From contig NZ_JAGGPL010000002.1 in assembly GCF_018613805.1 (NCBI RefSeq), positions 165,448 through 229,447 of the forward strand: a DNA stretch of 64,000 bases, given 5' to 3'. The notes below the pieces were generated by a model that had not been told where the DNA came from, did no database searches, and worked only from the letters and a program-made list of their open reading frames with translations. This document shows positions 1-8,812 of this stretch, one piece after another. The position numbers and the translations under genes are program-made. The DNA is from Arthrobacter sp. ISL-48 (GTDB taxonomy: Bacteria > Actinomycetota > Actinomycetes > Actinomycetales > Micrococcaceae). How positions within the stretch are numbered: position 1 is the first letter of the stretch; each line of letters opens with the position of its first letter.

Positions 1-27
1 AGACGATCAGTGCAGCACCAGTAACAC

Positions 28-73
28 GGGGCGGGCAAGTTGAGCGCATCTTTATGCATTCCTTGCCCGCCCC
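28..73 (-). terminator. Possible terminator hairpin downstream of the methyltransferase
   Basis: A perfect 12-bp inverted repeat (GGGGCGGGCAAG at 28-39, CTTGCCCGCCCC at 62-73) is separated by 22 nt. It lies just past the stop of the minus-strand methyltransferase. There is no clear T-run after it on the minus strand, so termination is an inference from position and stem strength. Confidence 0.4.
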
Positions 74-129
74 GACCGTTCGGGTCTGCTGCAATCGCCG
101 CAAGAACCCAAGGATCCCTTAACGGACAC

Positions 130-881
130 TCAATGTGGTAACGGGCGAAGCTTGAAGATGAGAATTCCGAGGTACTTGTTCATCCACGCCAGTTTGTGAG
201 GATAGCGACGACCTGCGTCCGCGGATAGTTGTGGCTCCACCGTGATCTCTATCCACAGGCCGGCTGCGCTGAACACGTTGAGCAAGTCGGACATCGTGTA
301 TGCCCGCTTGGTAAGCGAAATCTGCTCATTCCACCCGCTGCGGTAGGAGAACGTCGAACCGGAGAAGTACTCCTCACCCAAGGACGTGTCGTTTTTTCGG
401 CTCGCTCAAGGGCGTATCGAATCGGCTGAGTTCTGGTCAACAGGATGAAGCCGTCATCGGTCAGCAACGACGTGGCTTCTCGGAGAGTTCGAACCGGGTC
501 GGGCGTGTATCCGAAGGACTGGAGGAAGAGAATCCGGTCGAACTTCCGTCCCGAGAGTTCAGGAATCGCGCCCAAGTCAGACAAGTCACCACTGATGAGC
601 TCTAGACCCTCCGGCCTGTCCGTGACGAAGTTCCCACTAATATCGACGCCGATCGAGGCAACGGCTCCGTCCTGAACCAGCTCAACGAGCTTTCCGCCGT
701 TGCCGCAGCCGAGATCGAGCACTGACCGCCCCGTGATCTCGCCAAGAATTTCTCGCTGGGCAGGCCACTCCACCAGGCGGTCCAGCGAGTCCTCTCGGGC
801 CCGAGCCTTTTCGTAGTCCGGGGCGAGACGCGCCCAAGGCTTCGCGGTCTGGCGACCGGTCCCGAGTAGTGTGGTTTGCAT
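130..881 (-). pseudogene. Class I SAM-dependent methyltransferase, frameshifted
   Basis: The N-terminal part reads from an ATG at 881 and carries a classical SAM-binding motif I (VLDLGCGNGGK), an acidic end of beta 2 (IGVDIS) and a motif IV-like segment (FDRILFLQSFGY). The frame breaks at the A6 run read on the minus strand around 390-395. The natural continuation (NDTSLGEEYFSGSTF to LRPLPH) is one frame away and ends at 130. One extra A would join both parts into a protein of about 250 aa, the usual size for the family. The methyl acceptor is unknown. It is either a genuine broken gene or a single-base sequencing error. Its neighbours give no clue to the substrate. Confidence 0.75.
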
Positions 882-1104
882 GTCTGGGTCGTCTATCCTC
901 GTCACCCTGTGAACGATACTCGGTGCCTCGACAAGCATGCCCCTTTGGGATCCCTGTACGGACACGGAACGGCTGTGCAGACGGCTTCTGACATTCCGTG
1001 CAGACGACTTCGGAAAATGACACCAACGCTCGAATTCCAGCGTCGCAGAAAACGTTGAGGGCCCTGGGCTCTCAATTATGCTTCGCTCCCGGTGCCGGCC
1101 CCCA

Positions 1105-2994
1105 TCAGCCCGCCAGGAGATAGACCGTGCAGTTCGGCGGCACGCCATCCCCCACAGCAGGAGATGCCGGAGATTCGGGAGCACTGGACAGCGCCACGCT
1201 GAACCCTTCTGGAACGGGAGCCCAGCTGGATCCGAGGTTGGCCAGGACCAGGACGTCGCCGTTGTGGAAGGCCAGGATGCCACGCGCCGGCTGATGCGCG
1301 TCAGCCCACTGAAAGGTCCCGGAGCCCAGGCCGTGGGCCGCGCGCAGCTTGAGCGCTGAACGGTAGAGCTCCAGTGTGGAGCCCGCAACGCCGTCCTGCC
1401 GGTCGGCCGCCAGCTCACCAAAAGAAAGGGGCTGGGGGAGCCACGGGGCCGCGGGCTTGCCGGCAGCGGGCGTCGGGTCGCCGGCACCGCCGTCAGACGC
1501 GCCGCCGTCGGGCGCAGCGCCGCCGGACGCCTGAGCGGCGGTGAACGCGGCAGCGAAGCCGTAACCGGGCTCGTCCGCCTTCCAAGGGAGCGGCACCCTG
1601 CAGCCGTCCCGGCCGATTTCCGCCCCGTTGGTCCGAAAGAAAGTGGGGTCCTGGCGGGCCTCATGTGCCAGCGTCGTGTGCTCCGGAAGCCCTAGCTCCT
1701 CGCCTTGGTAGATGTAGGCGGAGCCCGGCAGCGCCAGAGAGACCACGGCCGCGGCGCGGGCCCGTGCCAGCCCAAGGGCCCCATCGGGCTGCTCGTCCTC
1801 TGCGGCGATGCCCTTGGGAAAGGTTGTGGGATCCTTCAGCCCGAACCTGGAGGTGTGCCGGACGGTGTCGTGGTTGCTCAGGACCCAGGTGGACGGCGCT
1901 CCCACCGAGGAGGCGGCCATCAAGGACGCCTCAATGGCTTCGGCCATGCGCTCGGCGTCCCAGCCGGCAAGGAGGAAATCGAAATTGAAGGCTTGCTGCA
2001 TTTCGTCCTTCCGGATGTACCGGACCAACCGCTCCGCCGGTTCCACCCACGCTTCCGCCACCAGCATGCGGTCCCCGCCGTAGGACGCGAGGAGCCGGTT
2101 CCAATCGCGGTAGATGTCATGCACGCCATCTTGGTCAAAGAATGGCGAGGGCGGGTATACCGGCGAAACCGCACGGTGTGGCTCCTGCGCGTCCGAGTGC
2201 GCTCCGGGCGCCTCACCGGGCGGCGCGGGGACGGCCACGGGAGCCGGTTCGGCAGCGCCTTCGACCATCGAAGCCACACCATCCCAATCGGGAAGGCCCT
2301 CTTCCTTGACCATTCCGTGCGCTACATCCACGCGGAAGCCGTCCACTCCACGGTCCAGCCAGAAGCGCATCACAGACCGCATCTCCTCCCGGACTTCTGC
2401 GTTGTTCCAGTTCAGATCCGGCTGTTTGGTGTCGAAAAGGTGGAGATACCATTCACCGGGGGTGCCGTCGGCCTCGGTGACCCTGCTCCATGCCGGGCCG
2501 CCAAAGATCGATTTCCAATTATTGGGTGCCAGCTTGCCATCGCCGGAACCGGGGACTTCGTCCTTGCCAGGACGGAAGATGTAGCGGTCCCGCTGCCTGG
2601 ACCCAGGTGGGGACGCCAGGGCCTGCTGGAACCAGGCGTGCTCGTCCGAGGTGTGGTTCGGAACAAGGTCCACAATGACTTTGAGCCCCAGGTTGTGAGC
2701 TCGCCGCAACATTGTGTCAAAGTCGGCCAAAGTGCCGAAAAGCGGGTCGACTTCCCGGTAGTCCGCCACGTCGTAACCGGCGTCGGCTTGGGGTGATTTA
2801 TAGAATGGTGACAGCCACACGGCATCCACGCCCAGAGCCCGCAGATAGGGCAAACGGGCCGTCACTCCGCGGAGGTCACCCATGCCGTCGCCGTTGGCAT
2901 CCGCGAAGGAACGAGGGTAGATCTGGTACACCACAGCGCTGGCCCACCAGGACGTGACGGCGGATCCGGGGGTAGGAACGGTCGGGTGGAGCAT
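1105..2994 (-). CDS. GH13 alpha-glucosidase / oligo-1,6-glucosidase
   Basis: A cytoplasmic glycoside hydrolase of about 629 aa that should release glucose from alpha-glucosides brought in by the adjacent ABC transporter. It has the GH13 barrel signatures: YQIYPRSFADANGDG and GDLRG near the N-terminus, DLVPNHTSD, the nucleophile region DGFRVDVAHGM, the acid/base region LVAEAW, and VLSNHDTVRH with the third catalytic Asp. The ATG at 2994 is preferred over 3036 because a GAGAGGGAA ribosome site precedes it. Two low-complexity Ala/Pro/Gly-rich inserts (about residues 240-285 and 490-520) interrupt the usual fold. It is transcribed divergently from the transporter across a LacI-type operator. Substrate preference (maltose, isomaltose, trehalose or sucrose) cannot be read from sequence alone. 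Confidence 0.9.
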   Translation of the reverse strand: MLHPTVPTPGSAVTSWWASAVVYQIYPRSFADANGDGMGDLRGVTARLPYLRALGVDAVWLSPFYKSPQADAGYDVADYREVDPLFGTLADFDTMLRRAHNLGLKVIVDLVPNHTSDEHAWFQQALASPPGSRQRDRYIFRPGKDEVPGSGDGKLAPNNWKSIFGGPAWSRVTEADGTPGEWYLHLFDTKQPDLNWNNAEVREEMRSVMRFWLDRGVDGFRVDVAHGMVKEEGLPDWDGVASMVEGAAEPAPVAVPAPPGEAPGAHSDAQEPHRAVSPVYPPSPFFDQDGVHDIYRDWNRLLASYGGDRMLVAEAWVEPAERLVRYIRKDEMQQAFNFDFLLAGWDAERMAEAIEASLMAASSVGAPSTWVLSNHDTVRHTSRFGLKDPTTFPKGIAAEDEQPDGALGLARARAAAVVSLALPGSAYIYQGEELGLPEHTTLAHEARQDPTFFRTNGAEIGRDGCRVPLPWKADEPGYGFAAAFTAAQASGGAAPDGGASDGGAGDPTPAAGKPAAPWLPQPLSFGELAADRQDGVAGSTLELYRSALKLRAAHGLGSGTFQWADAHQPARGILAFHNGDVLVLANLGSSWAPVPEGFSVALSSAPESPASPAVGDGVPPNCTVYLLAG

Positions 2995-3021
2995 TTGGTT
3001 CCCTCTCAGGTAACGTTTTGA

Positions 3022-3035
3022 TGTAAACGCTTGCA
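3022..3035. promoter_or_regulatory. LacI-family operator in the divergent alpha-glucoside promoter region
   Basis: TGTAAACGCTTGCA is an imperfect palindrome centred on CG, typical of LacI/GalR-family operators. Two weaker AACGTT-centred sites flank it (3011-3017 and 3045-3054), so the region holds three possible half-site clusters. It separates the GH13 gene (minus) from the ABC transporter (plus). The LacI regulator at 6715-7767 is the obvious candidate to bind it. Confidence 0.65.
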
Positions 3036-3119
3036 TCTCTCACCGCAACGTTACTAGTGTGATTGTCACCACATCAAGCGCACTGCGACTTACTTGTCAC
3101 TCAGCGAGGAGCTCCAAGA

Positions 3120-4412
3120 ATGAAAACCCGTAGATTCTTACTCCCGGCAGCAACTGCCGGCATCCTGGCCCTGACTCTCTCCGCATGCGGCGGCGGCGGA
3201 GGGGGCACCACCGGTGGAGGTGGCGGGGGCAGCGATGCCGACGCCAACCTGGACGGCCGCGGACCTATCACCTACGTTCAGGGCAAGGACAACAGCAAAG
3301 TCGTCCGGCCCCTGGTCGACAAATGGAACGCCGCACATCCCGACGAGAAGGTCACCTTCAAAGAGCAGACCGACCAGGCCGACCAGCAGCACGATGATCT
3401 GGTCCAGCACTTCCAGGCCAAGGGAGCGGATTACGACGTCGTCGACGTGGACGTCGTCTGGACGGCGGAATTCGCAGCAAAGGGCTGGCTCCAGCCGCTC
3501 AAGGACAAGATGACCCTGGACACCAGCGCCATGCTGAAGCCAACGGTGGACAGCGCCACCTACAAGGGAACGCTGTACGCTGCGCCTCAGACCTCTGACG
3601 GCGGCATCCTCTACTACCGTAAGGACCTGGTTCCCACTGCCCCCAAAACATGGGACGAGATGATGGGCATGTGCTCCATCGCCAAGGCCAACAACATAGG
3701 CTGCTACGCAGGACAGTTCAGCAAGTACGAGGGCCTGACGGTCAACGCGTCCGAGGCCATCAACTCCTCCGGCGGCTCGGTGCTGGATAAAGACGGCAAG
3801 CCCAGCCTGAACACAGCCGACGCCAAGGCTGGACTGGGCAACCTTGCGAAGGCCTACGCGGACGGCAACATCCCCAAGGAAGCCATCACCTACAAGGAAG
3901 AAGAAAGCCGGCAGGCTTTCCAGGACGGCAAGCTGCTGTTCCTGCGCAACTGGCCCTACGTCTACAACCTGGCTACCACTGAGGGTTCCTCTACCGTCAA
4001 GGACAAGCTGGGGATGGCAGCCCTTCCGGGCAAGTCGGGCCCCGGAGCTTCATCGCTGGGCGGACACAACATCGCTGTCAGTGTCTACTCCAAGAACAAG
4101 GCTACGGCGCTTGATTTCCTGAAGTTCATGACCTCTGAAGAGACTGAGAAGTTCTACGCGACCCAGGGATCACTGGCTCCCGTGCTCAGCGCCCTGTATG
4201 AGGACAAGGACCTCGTGGCCAAGCTGCCGTACCTTCCGGTGCTGAAGACCTCCATTGAGAACGCTGTTCCGCGTCCGGTTACACCGTTCTACCCGGCCGT
4301 CACCAAGGCGATCCAGGAGAACGCATACTCGGCCATCAAGGGCGAGAAGCCAGTGGATACAGCACTGTCTGATATGCAGAAGTCCATCGAGTCCGCCGGT
4401 GCAGGATCGTAG
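3120..4412 (+). CDS. Sugar ABC transporter substrate-binding lipoprotein (maltose/trehalose type)
   Basis: An extracellular solute-binding protein of 430 aa, family 1, anchored as a lipoprotein. The signal peptide ends in the lipobox LTLSAC with Cys23, followed by a glycine-rich linker. Mature-protein features include the hinge-region segments YAAPQTSDGGILYYRKDL and AFQDGKLLFLRNWPYVYN, typical of maltose/trehalose/alpha-glucoside binders. The start ATG at 3120 has GAGGAG upstream and gives a proper signal peptide; the upstream GTG at 3063 would not. It is the first gene of the binding protein-permease-permease-small membrane protein set. No ATPase is encoded here, so it probably uses a shared MsiK/UgpC-type ATPase elsewhere, as is common in actinobacteria. 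Confidence 0.92.
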   Translation: MKTRRFLLPAATAGILALTLSACGGGGGGTTGGGGGGSDADANLDGRGPITYVQGKDNSKVVRPLVDKWNAAHPDEKVTFKEQTDQADQQHDDLVQHFQAKGADYDVVDVDVVWTAEFAAKGWLQPLKDKMTLDTSAMLKPTVDSATYKGTLYAAPQTSDGGILYYRKDLVPTAPKTWDEMMGMCSIAKANNIGCYAGQFSKYEGLTVNASEAINSSGGSVLDKDGKPSLNTADAKAGLGNLAKAYADGNIPKEAITYKEEESRQAFQDGKLLFLRNWPYVYNLATTEGSSTVKDKLGMAALPGKSGPGASSLGGHNIAVSVYSKNKATALDFLKFMTSEETEKFYATQGSLAPVLSALYEDKDLVAKLPYLPVLKTSIENAVPRPVTPFYPAVTKAIQENAYSAIKGEKPVDTALSDMQKSIESAGAGS

Positions 4413-4419
4413 TTTAGCC

Positions 4420-5457
4420 ATGGCAACTGAATTGGGCCCGACGCCGGTAAAACGGCCGGCGTCGGGCGGTACCGAAACTCATCGCCCACCCAAAGGCGTG
4501 GGGGAAGACAACAGGATCAAGAGCCAGGGCAAATGGGCCACCTGGCTGCTGGCCCCCACTATTCTCGCCTTGGCCGTGGTGATCGTTTACCCGATCATCA
4601 GCGCCATCGTGATGTCCTTCCAGAAAGATGCGGGACTGGACCCAGCCACTGGCCTGTTCGTCCAAGGCGGACCGGCCGGCATCCAGAACTACGTTAACTG
4701 GCTGGCCCAGCAGTGTGCGGCGCCCAACGGCGGAACTGTTGCATGCCCACCCGGGACTTTGGGAGGGCAGTTCTGGTCTGCGACAGCCACCACGTTCTTG
4801 TTCACCATTGTGACGGTGACGCTGGAAACAGTGCTCGGCTTCTGGATGGCCATGATCATGGCCAGGACCTTTAAAGGCCGCAGCCTGGTCCGTGCCGCCG
4901 TCCTGGTGCCCTGGGCGATCCCCACGGCCGTGACGGCCAAGCTGTGGTTCTTCATCTTCGCGTTCGAGGGAATTGCCAACAAGCTCTTCAACACCACGAT
5001 TTTGTGGACGGGCAGCGAATGGCCGGCAAAATGGGCCGTTATCATCGCAGACGTCTGGAAGACCACGCCGTTCATGGCGCTGCTCATCCTGGCGGGCCTG
5101 CAGATGATCCCGGCGGAGGTCTACGAGGCGGCCAAGGTTGACGGTGCTTCGGCATTGCAGCGCTTCCGGATGATCACCCTCCCGCTGGTCAAGCCGGCAC
5201 TGATGGTGGCCGTCCTGTTCCGGACACTGGATGCTCTGCGGATGTTCGACCTCCCGTACATCCTGACAGGGGGGGCAAACAACACAACCACACTCTCCAT
5301 CCTGGTGATCAACCAGATCAGGCAAGGCTTCAATGCAGCCGCGGCACTGTCAACGATCACGTTCGTCATCATCTTCCTGGTCGCTTTTATCTTCGTCCGG
5401 TTCCTTGGTGCGAACGTCGTGGAGCAAAGCGGCGCCACTCCTAAGGGGAAGAAATGA
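4420..5457 (+). CDS. Sugar ABC transporter permease (MalF-like)
   Basis: An inner-membrane permease of 345 aa. A basic cytoplasmic N-terminus is followed by about six membrane segments, the first being LLAPTILALAVVIVYPII. The EAA loop that docks the ATPase is visible as EVYEAAKVDGASALQRF near residue 235. An external loop of about 45 residues with two cysteines lies between the first two segments. The ATG at 4420 lies 7 nt after the binding-protein stop and the ribosome site is weak, which suggests translational coupling. The next permease overlaps it by ATGA. It imports whatever the GH13 enzyme next door degrades, by inference alpha-glucosides. Confidence 0.92.
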   Translation: MATELGPTPVKRPASGGTETHRPPKGVGEDNRIKSQGKWATWLLAPTILALAVVIVYPIISAIVMSFQKDAGLDPATGLFVQGGPAGIQNYVNWLAQQCAAPNGGTVACPPGTLGGQFWSATATTFLFTIVTVTLETVLGFWMAMIMARTFKGRSLVRAAVLVPWAIPTAVTAKLWFFIFAFEGIANKLFNTTILWTGSEWPAKWAVIIADVWKTTPFMALLILAGLQMIPAEVYEAAKVDGASALQRFRMITLPLVKPALMVAVLFRTLDALRMFDLPYILTGGANNTTTLSILVINQIRQGFNAAAALSTITFVIIFLVAFIFVRFLGANVVEQSGATPKGKK

Positions 5458-6350
5458 CTACCGCGACAGCAGCCTCCGATCTGCGTGCACGGCAGGACAA
5501 GGGCCGCAAGACGGCGCAGAACCGCGAGAAGTGGGCTCAGGGCCGGACGTATATCAGCGCAGCAATTGTCCTGATTTGGTGCTTGGCACCGGCCTACTGG
5601 ATGGTGGTGACCGCGTTCCGGGAGGTTGGCTTTACCTACGACACCTCGATCTTGCCCAGCCATATCACGCTTGACAACTTCAATACGGCGTTCGACACCT
5701 CGTTCGGAAACCACTTCGGACAGGCGTTGCTCAATAGCGTCTTCATTGGAGTTGTGGTGACCGCGATTTCCCTGCTGATCGGCGTTTTCGCCGCTTACGC
5801 GCTGGCCCGCCTGAACTTCCGGTTTAAGTACTTGGTGCTGGGCTTCATCCTGGGGGCGTCCATGTTCCCGGGCGTTGCCCTGATCACCCCGCTGTTCCAG
5901 CTGTTTACCAACATCGGCTGGATCGGCACGTACCAGGCGCTGATCATTCCCAACATTTCGTTTGTGTTGCCGCTGACTGTCTACACCATGACGTCCTTCT
6001 TCCGGGAGATGCCATGGGAGCTTGAGGAATCAGCGCGTGTGGACGGATGTACGCAGGGGCAGGCATTCCGTAAGGTGATCATGCCACTGGCGGCACCCGC
6101 GATCTTCACCACGGCAATCCTCGCCTTCATCTCCTCCTGGAATGAATTCTTGATTGCCTCCCAGCTATCAAGCGATAAGACTCAACCTGTAACGGTGGCC
6201 ATTGCGAACTTTGCCGGGGCGCAGCCGAACCAGATCCCGTATACCGCGATCATGGCAGCCGGCACTATTGTCACCATTCCGTTGGTGATCCTGGTGCTGG
6301 TCTTCCAGCGCAAGATTGTCGCGGGCCTGACAGCAGGTGCAGTCAAGTGA
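5454..6350 (+). CDS. Sugar ABC transporter permease (MalG-like)
   Basis: The second permease subunit, 298 aa, starts in an ATGA overlap with the first permease. It has about six membrane spans and an EAA loop (ELEESARVDGCTQGQAFRK near residue 190). The C-terminal segment VAGLTAGAVK is the typical MalG-type ending. A basic cytoplasmic stretch (RARQDKGRKTAQNREKW) precedes the first span. It would form the heterodimeric channel with the 4420-5457 product and is translationally coupled to the small membrane protein that follows (GTGA overlap). Confidence 0.92.
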   Translation: MTTATAASDLRARQDKGRKTAQNREKWAQGRTYISAAIVLIWCLAPAYWMVVTAFREVGFTYDTSILPSHITLDNFNTAFDTSFGNHFGQALLNSVFIGVVVTAISLLIGVFAAYALARLNFRFKYLVLGFILGASMFPGVALITPLFQLFTNIGWIGTYQALIIPNISFVLPLTVYTMTSFFREMPWELEESARVDGCTQGQAFRKVIMPLAAPAIFTTAILAFISSWNEFLIASQLSSDKTQPVTVAIANFAGAQPNQIPYTAIMAAGTIVTIPLVILVLVFQRKIVAGLTAGAVK

Positions 6351-6598
6351 CGGAGAACGTTTCCCGCCCCCCGCAGCCAAAAGGGGCGGGAAGCGGACGC
6401 CCGCTGGAGCGCTCAGGCGAGGACTTTGACATCATCATCGGGTTCCTGGGCTTCTGGGCAGTGGTCCTGCTGGCAGTCACTGTCTGGATGGAAGTCACTG
6501 CCCAGCCCGCGCTCGGCTGGGCGCTCGGCCTGCTGGCCACCCTGGTGGCGATCTACGGGATGGTCCGGCTCCGCCGTCGGCTGCCCGCCCGCAAATAG
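6347..6598 (+). CDS. Small two-span membrane protein cotranslated with the sugar transporter
   Basis: An 83-aa protein starting at GTG 6347, overlapping the permease stop (GTGA). It has a Pro/Gly-rich cytoplasmic head, then two hydrophobic segments (roughly residues 27-48 and 54-73) and a basic tail RLRRRLPARK. I recognise no catalytic motif. The strict translational coupling with the permeases suggests a role in transporter assembly or regulation, but that is inference. Similar small ORFs ending actinobacterial sugar-transport operons are usually left as hypothetical. Confidence 0.7.
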   Translation: MTENVSRPPQPKGAGSGRPLERSGEDFDIIIGFLGFWAVVLLAVTVWMEVTAQPALGWALGLLATLVAIYGMVRLRRRLPARK

Positions 6599-6714
6599 CG
6601 CCAGCAAGTCGCCCTCCCGGCAGGTAACACTGCGAAGTAGGGGGACCGCAAAATACTATGGTTCCGGTACCGCAGGGCTCTGCGACGCCTGCATGGAGCT
6701 GATGAGGGGACACC

Positions 6715-7767
6715 GTGGCACGCTCAAGTGAAAGGTCTCAACGGGGCGGCCACAGTGGCGTCAGCATTGAGGACGTGGCGGCGGCCGCCGGCGTGTCCAC
6801 CGCCACCGTGTCCAGGGCCGTCCGGGGACTGCCCAGGGTGTCGCCGGCTACGCGGGAGAAGATCCTTGAGGTAGCCGCGGCCCTGGGCTACGTGGCTTCC
6901 TCATCGGCCTCCGGATTGGCGACGGGACGGACCAAGACCATCGGGGTGCTCGCCCCATTTGTGAGTCGCTGGTTCTTTTCCAAAGCCATCGAGGGCGCGG
7001 ATCGGGAACTGCATGCCCGCCACTACAACCTCTCCTTGTTCAACCTCGGCGGGCACGGCAGTAACCGTGAACGGCTCTTCAGCAAAACCATGGTCTACAA
7101 GCAGATCGACGCCCTGCTGGTTCTCTGCATGGCGCTCACCCATGACGAGCTTGACCACCTCCAGAAGATCGATATCCCGCTGGTAGTGGTCGGCGGGCAC
7201 GTGGAAGAATGCCCTTATATCGGCATTGACGACTACGCCGCAGCTTCAACCGCGGTCAGGCACCTGATTGATCTGGGGCACCGCGACATCGCGCTTATCC
7301 ACGGCGACGACGAAACCGATCTGAACTTTGATGTGCCCCGCGTCCGGATGCTGGCGTTTACGGAGGTCATGCAGGGCGCCGGCCTGCCCATCCGTCCCGA
7401 ATGGGATGAGTGGGGCGATTTCACAGTGCGGAGCGGCCAGGAGGCCTTCCGCCGCCTATGGGCACGCCCCGGTCCCAAACCCACTGCCATCTTCTGCGCC
7501 TCCGACGAAATGGCCATGGGCGTCATTTTCGAAGCCGCCCGGACCGGTGTCCGCGTGCCCGAAGAACTTTCCGTTGTCGGCATCGACAACCACGATTTTG
7601 CTGATGCCATGGGACTGACCACGGTTGGCCAGCGGCCCGACGAGCAGGCCGAGTTGGCCACCAAGATGCTCCTTGACGAACTGGACGGCATGGGCGGCTC
7701 GGTTCGGTCCGCCGTCGCGCCCCACGAACTCATCGTCAGACGTACGACGGCGCCGCCTCCAACTTAG
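6715..7767 (+). CDS. LacI-family transcriptional regulator of the alpha-glucoside locus
   Basis: A 350-aa one-component sugar regulator. The N-terminal LacI helix-turn-helix (VSIEDVAAAAGVSTATVSRA) and hinge helix (ASSSASGLATGRT) are followed by a periplasmic-binding-protein-like effector domain with IFCASDEMAMGV and VVGIDNHDFADAMGL. The start is GTG at 6715 with GAGGGGACACC upstream. It closes the transporter cluster and most likely binds the palindrome at 3022-3035, controlling both divergent units. The inducer is inferred to be a glucose-containing disaccharide. Confidence 0.92.
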   Translation: MARSSERSQRGGHSGVSIEDVAAAAGVSTATVSRAVRGLPRVSPATREKILEVAAALGYVASSSASGLATGRTKTIGVLAPFVSRWFFSKAIEGADRELHARHYNLSLFNLGGHGSNRERLFSKTMVYKQIDALLVLCMALTHDELDHLQKIDIPLVVVGGHVEECPYIGIDDYAAASTAVRHLIDLGHRDIALIHGDDETDLNFDVPRVRMLAFTEVMQGAGLPIRPEWDEWGDFTVRSGQEAFRRLWARPGPKPTAIFCASDEMAMGVIFEAARTGVRVPEELSVVGIDNHDFADAMGLTTVGQRPDEQAELATKMLLDELDGMGGSVRSAVAPHELIVRRTTAPPPT

Positions 7768-7821
7768 GGAAGTCGCTCACGCAACGAGCTGGTCCAGCCC
7801 TCTCGGTTATGTCAGCACCGG

Positions 7822-8778
7822 TCAGGAAGCGCGGGCCAGCTGCCGGATGGGGATCCACCGGGATGCCAGCCGCCGGTAGGCGGCCGCCGCGCCGGTCATG
7901 TCACCCTCAGCCAGGCACTCGATGCCGAGCCGGATGTCCATGGGGGACTCATCCGGGTAGACCTTGTCAGCCACCGCACCGTAATCCAGCTCCACCATGG
8001 AATTCACATGGAACAGTTCCAGCCATTCCGTCAGTTGCGCGAGATCATCCAGCATGTCCAGGTCCGGCGCAGCCAGGGCCAGGTTGGCCACGGCGTAGCG
8101 CGCCCGTTCCATGGCCTCGGTGATTGGGGTCCACACCCTGACCGTGAGGATTCGTCCGCCCGATTCCACGACGTCCTTGTGGTCCGATTCCATAAACAGC
8201 GAGAACCAGCTGAAGGGGATGCCCCAGGTTGAGGCGCGCGTGTGCACCCTGATGGATCCGTCGCGGGCCTTGACCTGGTCGATTCGCTCCTGGTGCTTGT
8301 CCCGCTGTTCCTCCGGAATCAGCATTTCGGCCAGGGGCCCGTGGATGCCTTCCATCAGGGCGTTGGCTGCCAGGCCGGCGCGCAGGACAAGCTGGCTGGG
8401 GCAGTAGAGCAGGACAGGGCCGGAGCCAGAGCCATTGGCATCGTCCCCGTCGGTCCTGGGAGCAGAGCCAGCGGCGCCGTCAGATGTTTCTGGTGTTGTG
8501 TTCCCTCCGGGCGCGCCTGCCGTCGGGGCCTTGGAAGCGGTGGTGACACGCACCAGGTCAGTCCGGCCGGTGGGAAAGGGATCCCCGCCGGCCCGGGTGA
8601 TCCGGCCCAGGGATGCCAGCAGCTCGGCGTTTTCGACGGCCGCACGGGAAGCCGTGCGTGCCCCGGCGGTCTGGATGGCCTGCCGTTGTTCCTCCGGGAA
8701 GGCATCCAACGGCTCGTAGACGCGCAGGGTGGATGAGAACGGCAGGCCGGCCTGGCCCCGGTAGAGGTTTCCGGTCAT
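7822..8778 (-). CDS. Conserved actinobacterial protein of unknown function
   Basis: A 318-aa soluble protein I cannot place in a characterised family. The ATG at 8778 has a good AAAGGAG site. The N-terminus contains YRGQAGLPFSSTLRVYEPL. A Gly/Ser/Pro-poor globular first part is followed by a low-complexity stretch (about residues 95-125). The C-terminal half has DGSIRVHTRASTWGIPFSWF and a helical end rich in Ala and Asp. The middle looks like a folded domain that could bind a ligand (LYCPSQLVLRAGLAANALMEG). It lies 34 nt downstream of exonuclease III on the same strand and may be cotranscribed with it. No function is proposed. Confidence 0.75.
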   Translation of the reverse strand: MTGNLYRGQAGLPFSSTLRVYEPLDAFPEEQRQAIQTAGARTASRAAVENAELLASLGRITRAGGDPFPTGRTDLVRVTTASKAPTAGAPGGNTTPETSDGAAGSAPRTDGDDANGSGSGPVLLYCPSQLVLRAGLAANALMEGIHGPLAEMLIPEEQRDKHQERIDQVKARDGSIRVHTRASTWGIPFSWFSLFMESDHKDVVESGGRILTVRVWTPITEAMERARYAVANLALAAPDLDMLDDLAQLTEWLELFHVNSMVELDYGAVADKVYPDESPMDIRLGIECLAEGDMTGAAAAYRRLASRWIPIRQLARAS

Positions 8779-8812
8779 CGCAGTCTCCTTTCGGGGGTCC
8801 AGGATGCAGCCA

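Noticed and set aside
882..1664. N-terminal extension of the methyltransferase frame
   Set aside because: It is the antisense/alternate frame of the GH13 gene and the gap; the family start is the ATG at 881.
1705..2796. Long plus-strand frame opposite the GH13 gene
   Set aside because: Shadow of a high-GC gene; the residue pattern has no recognisable domain while the minus frame has all GH13 motifs.
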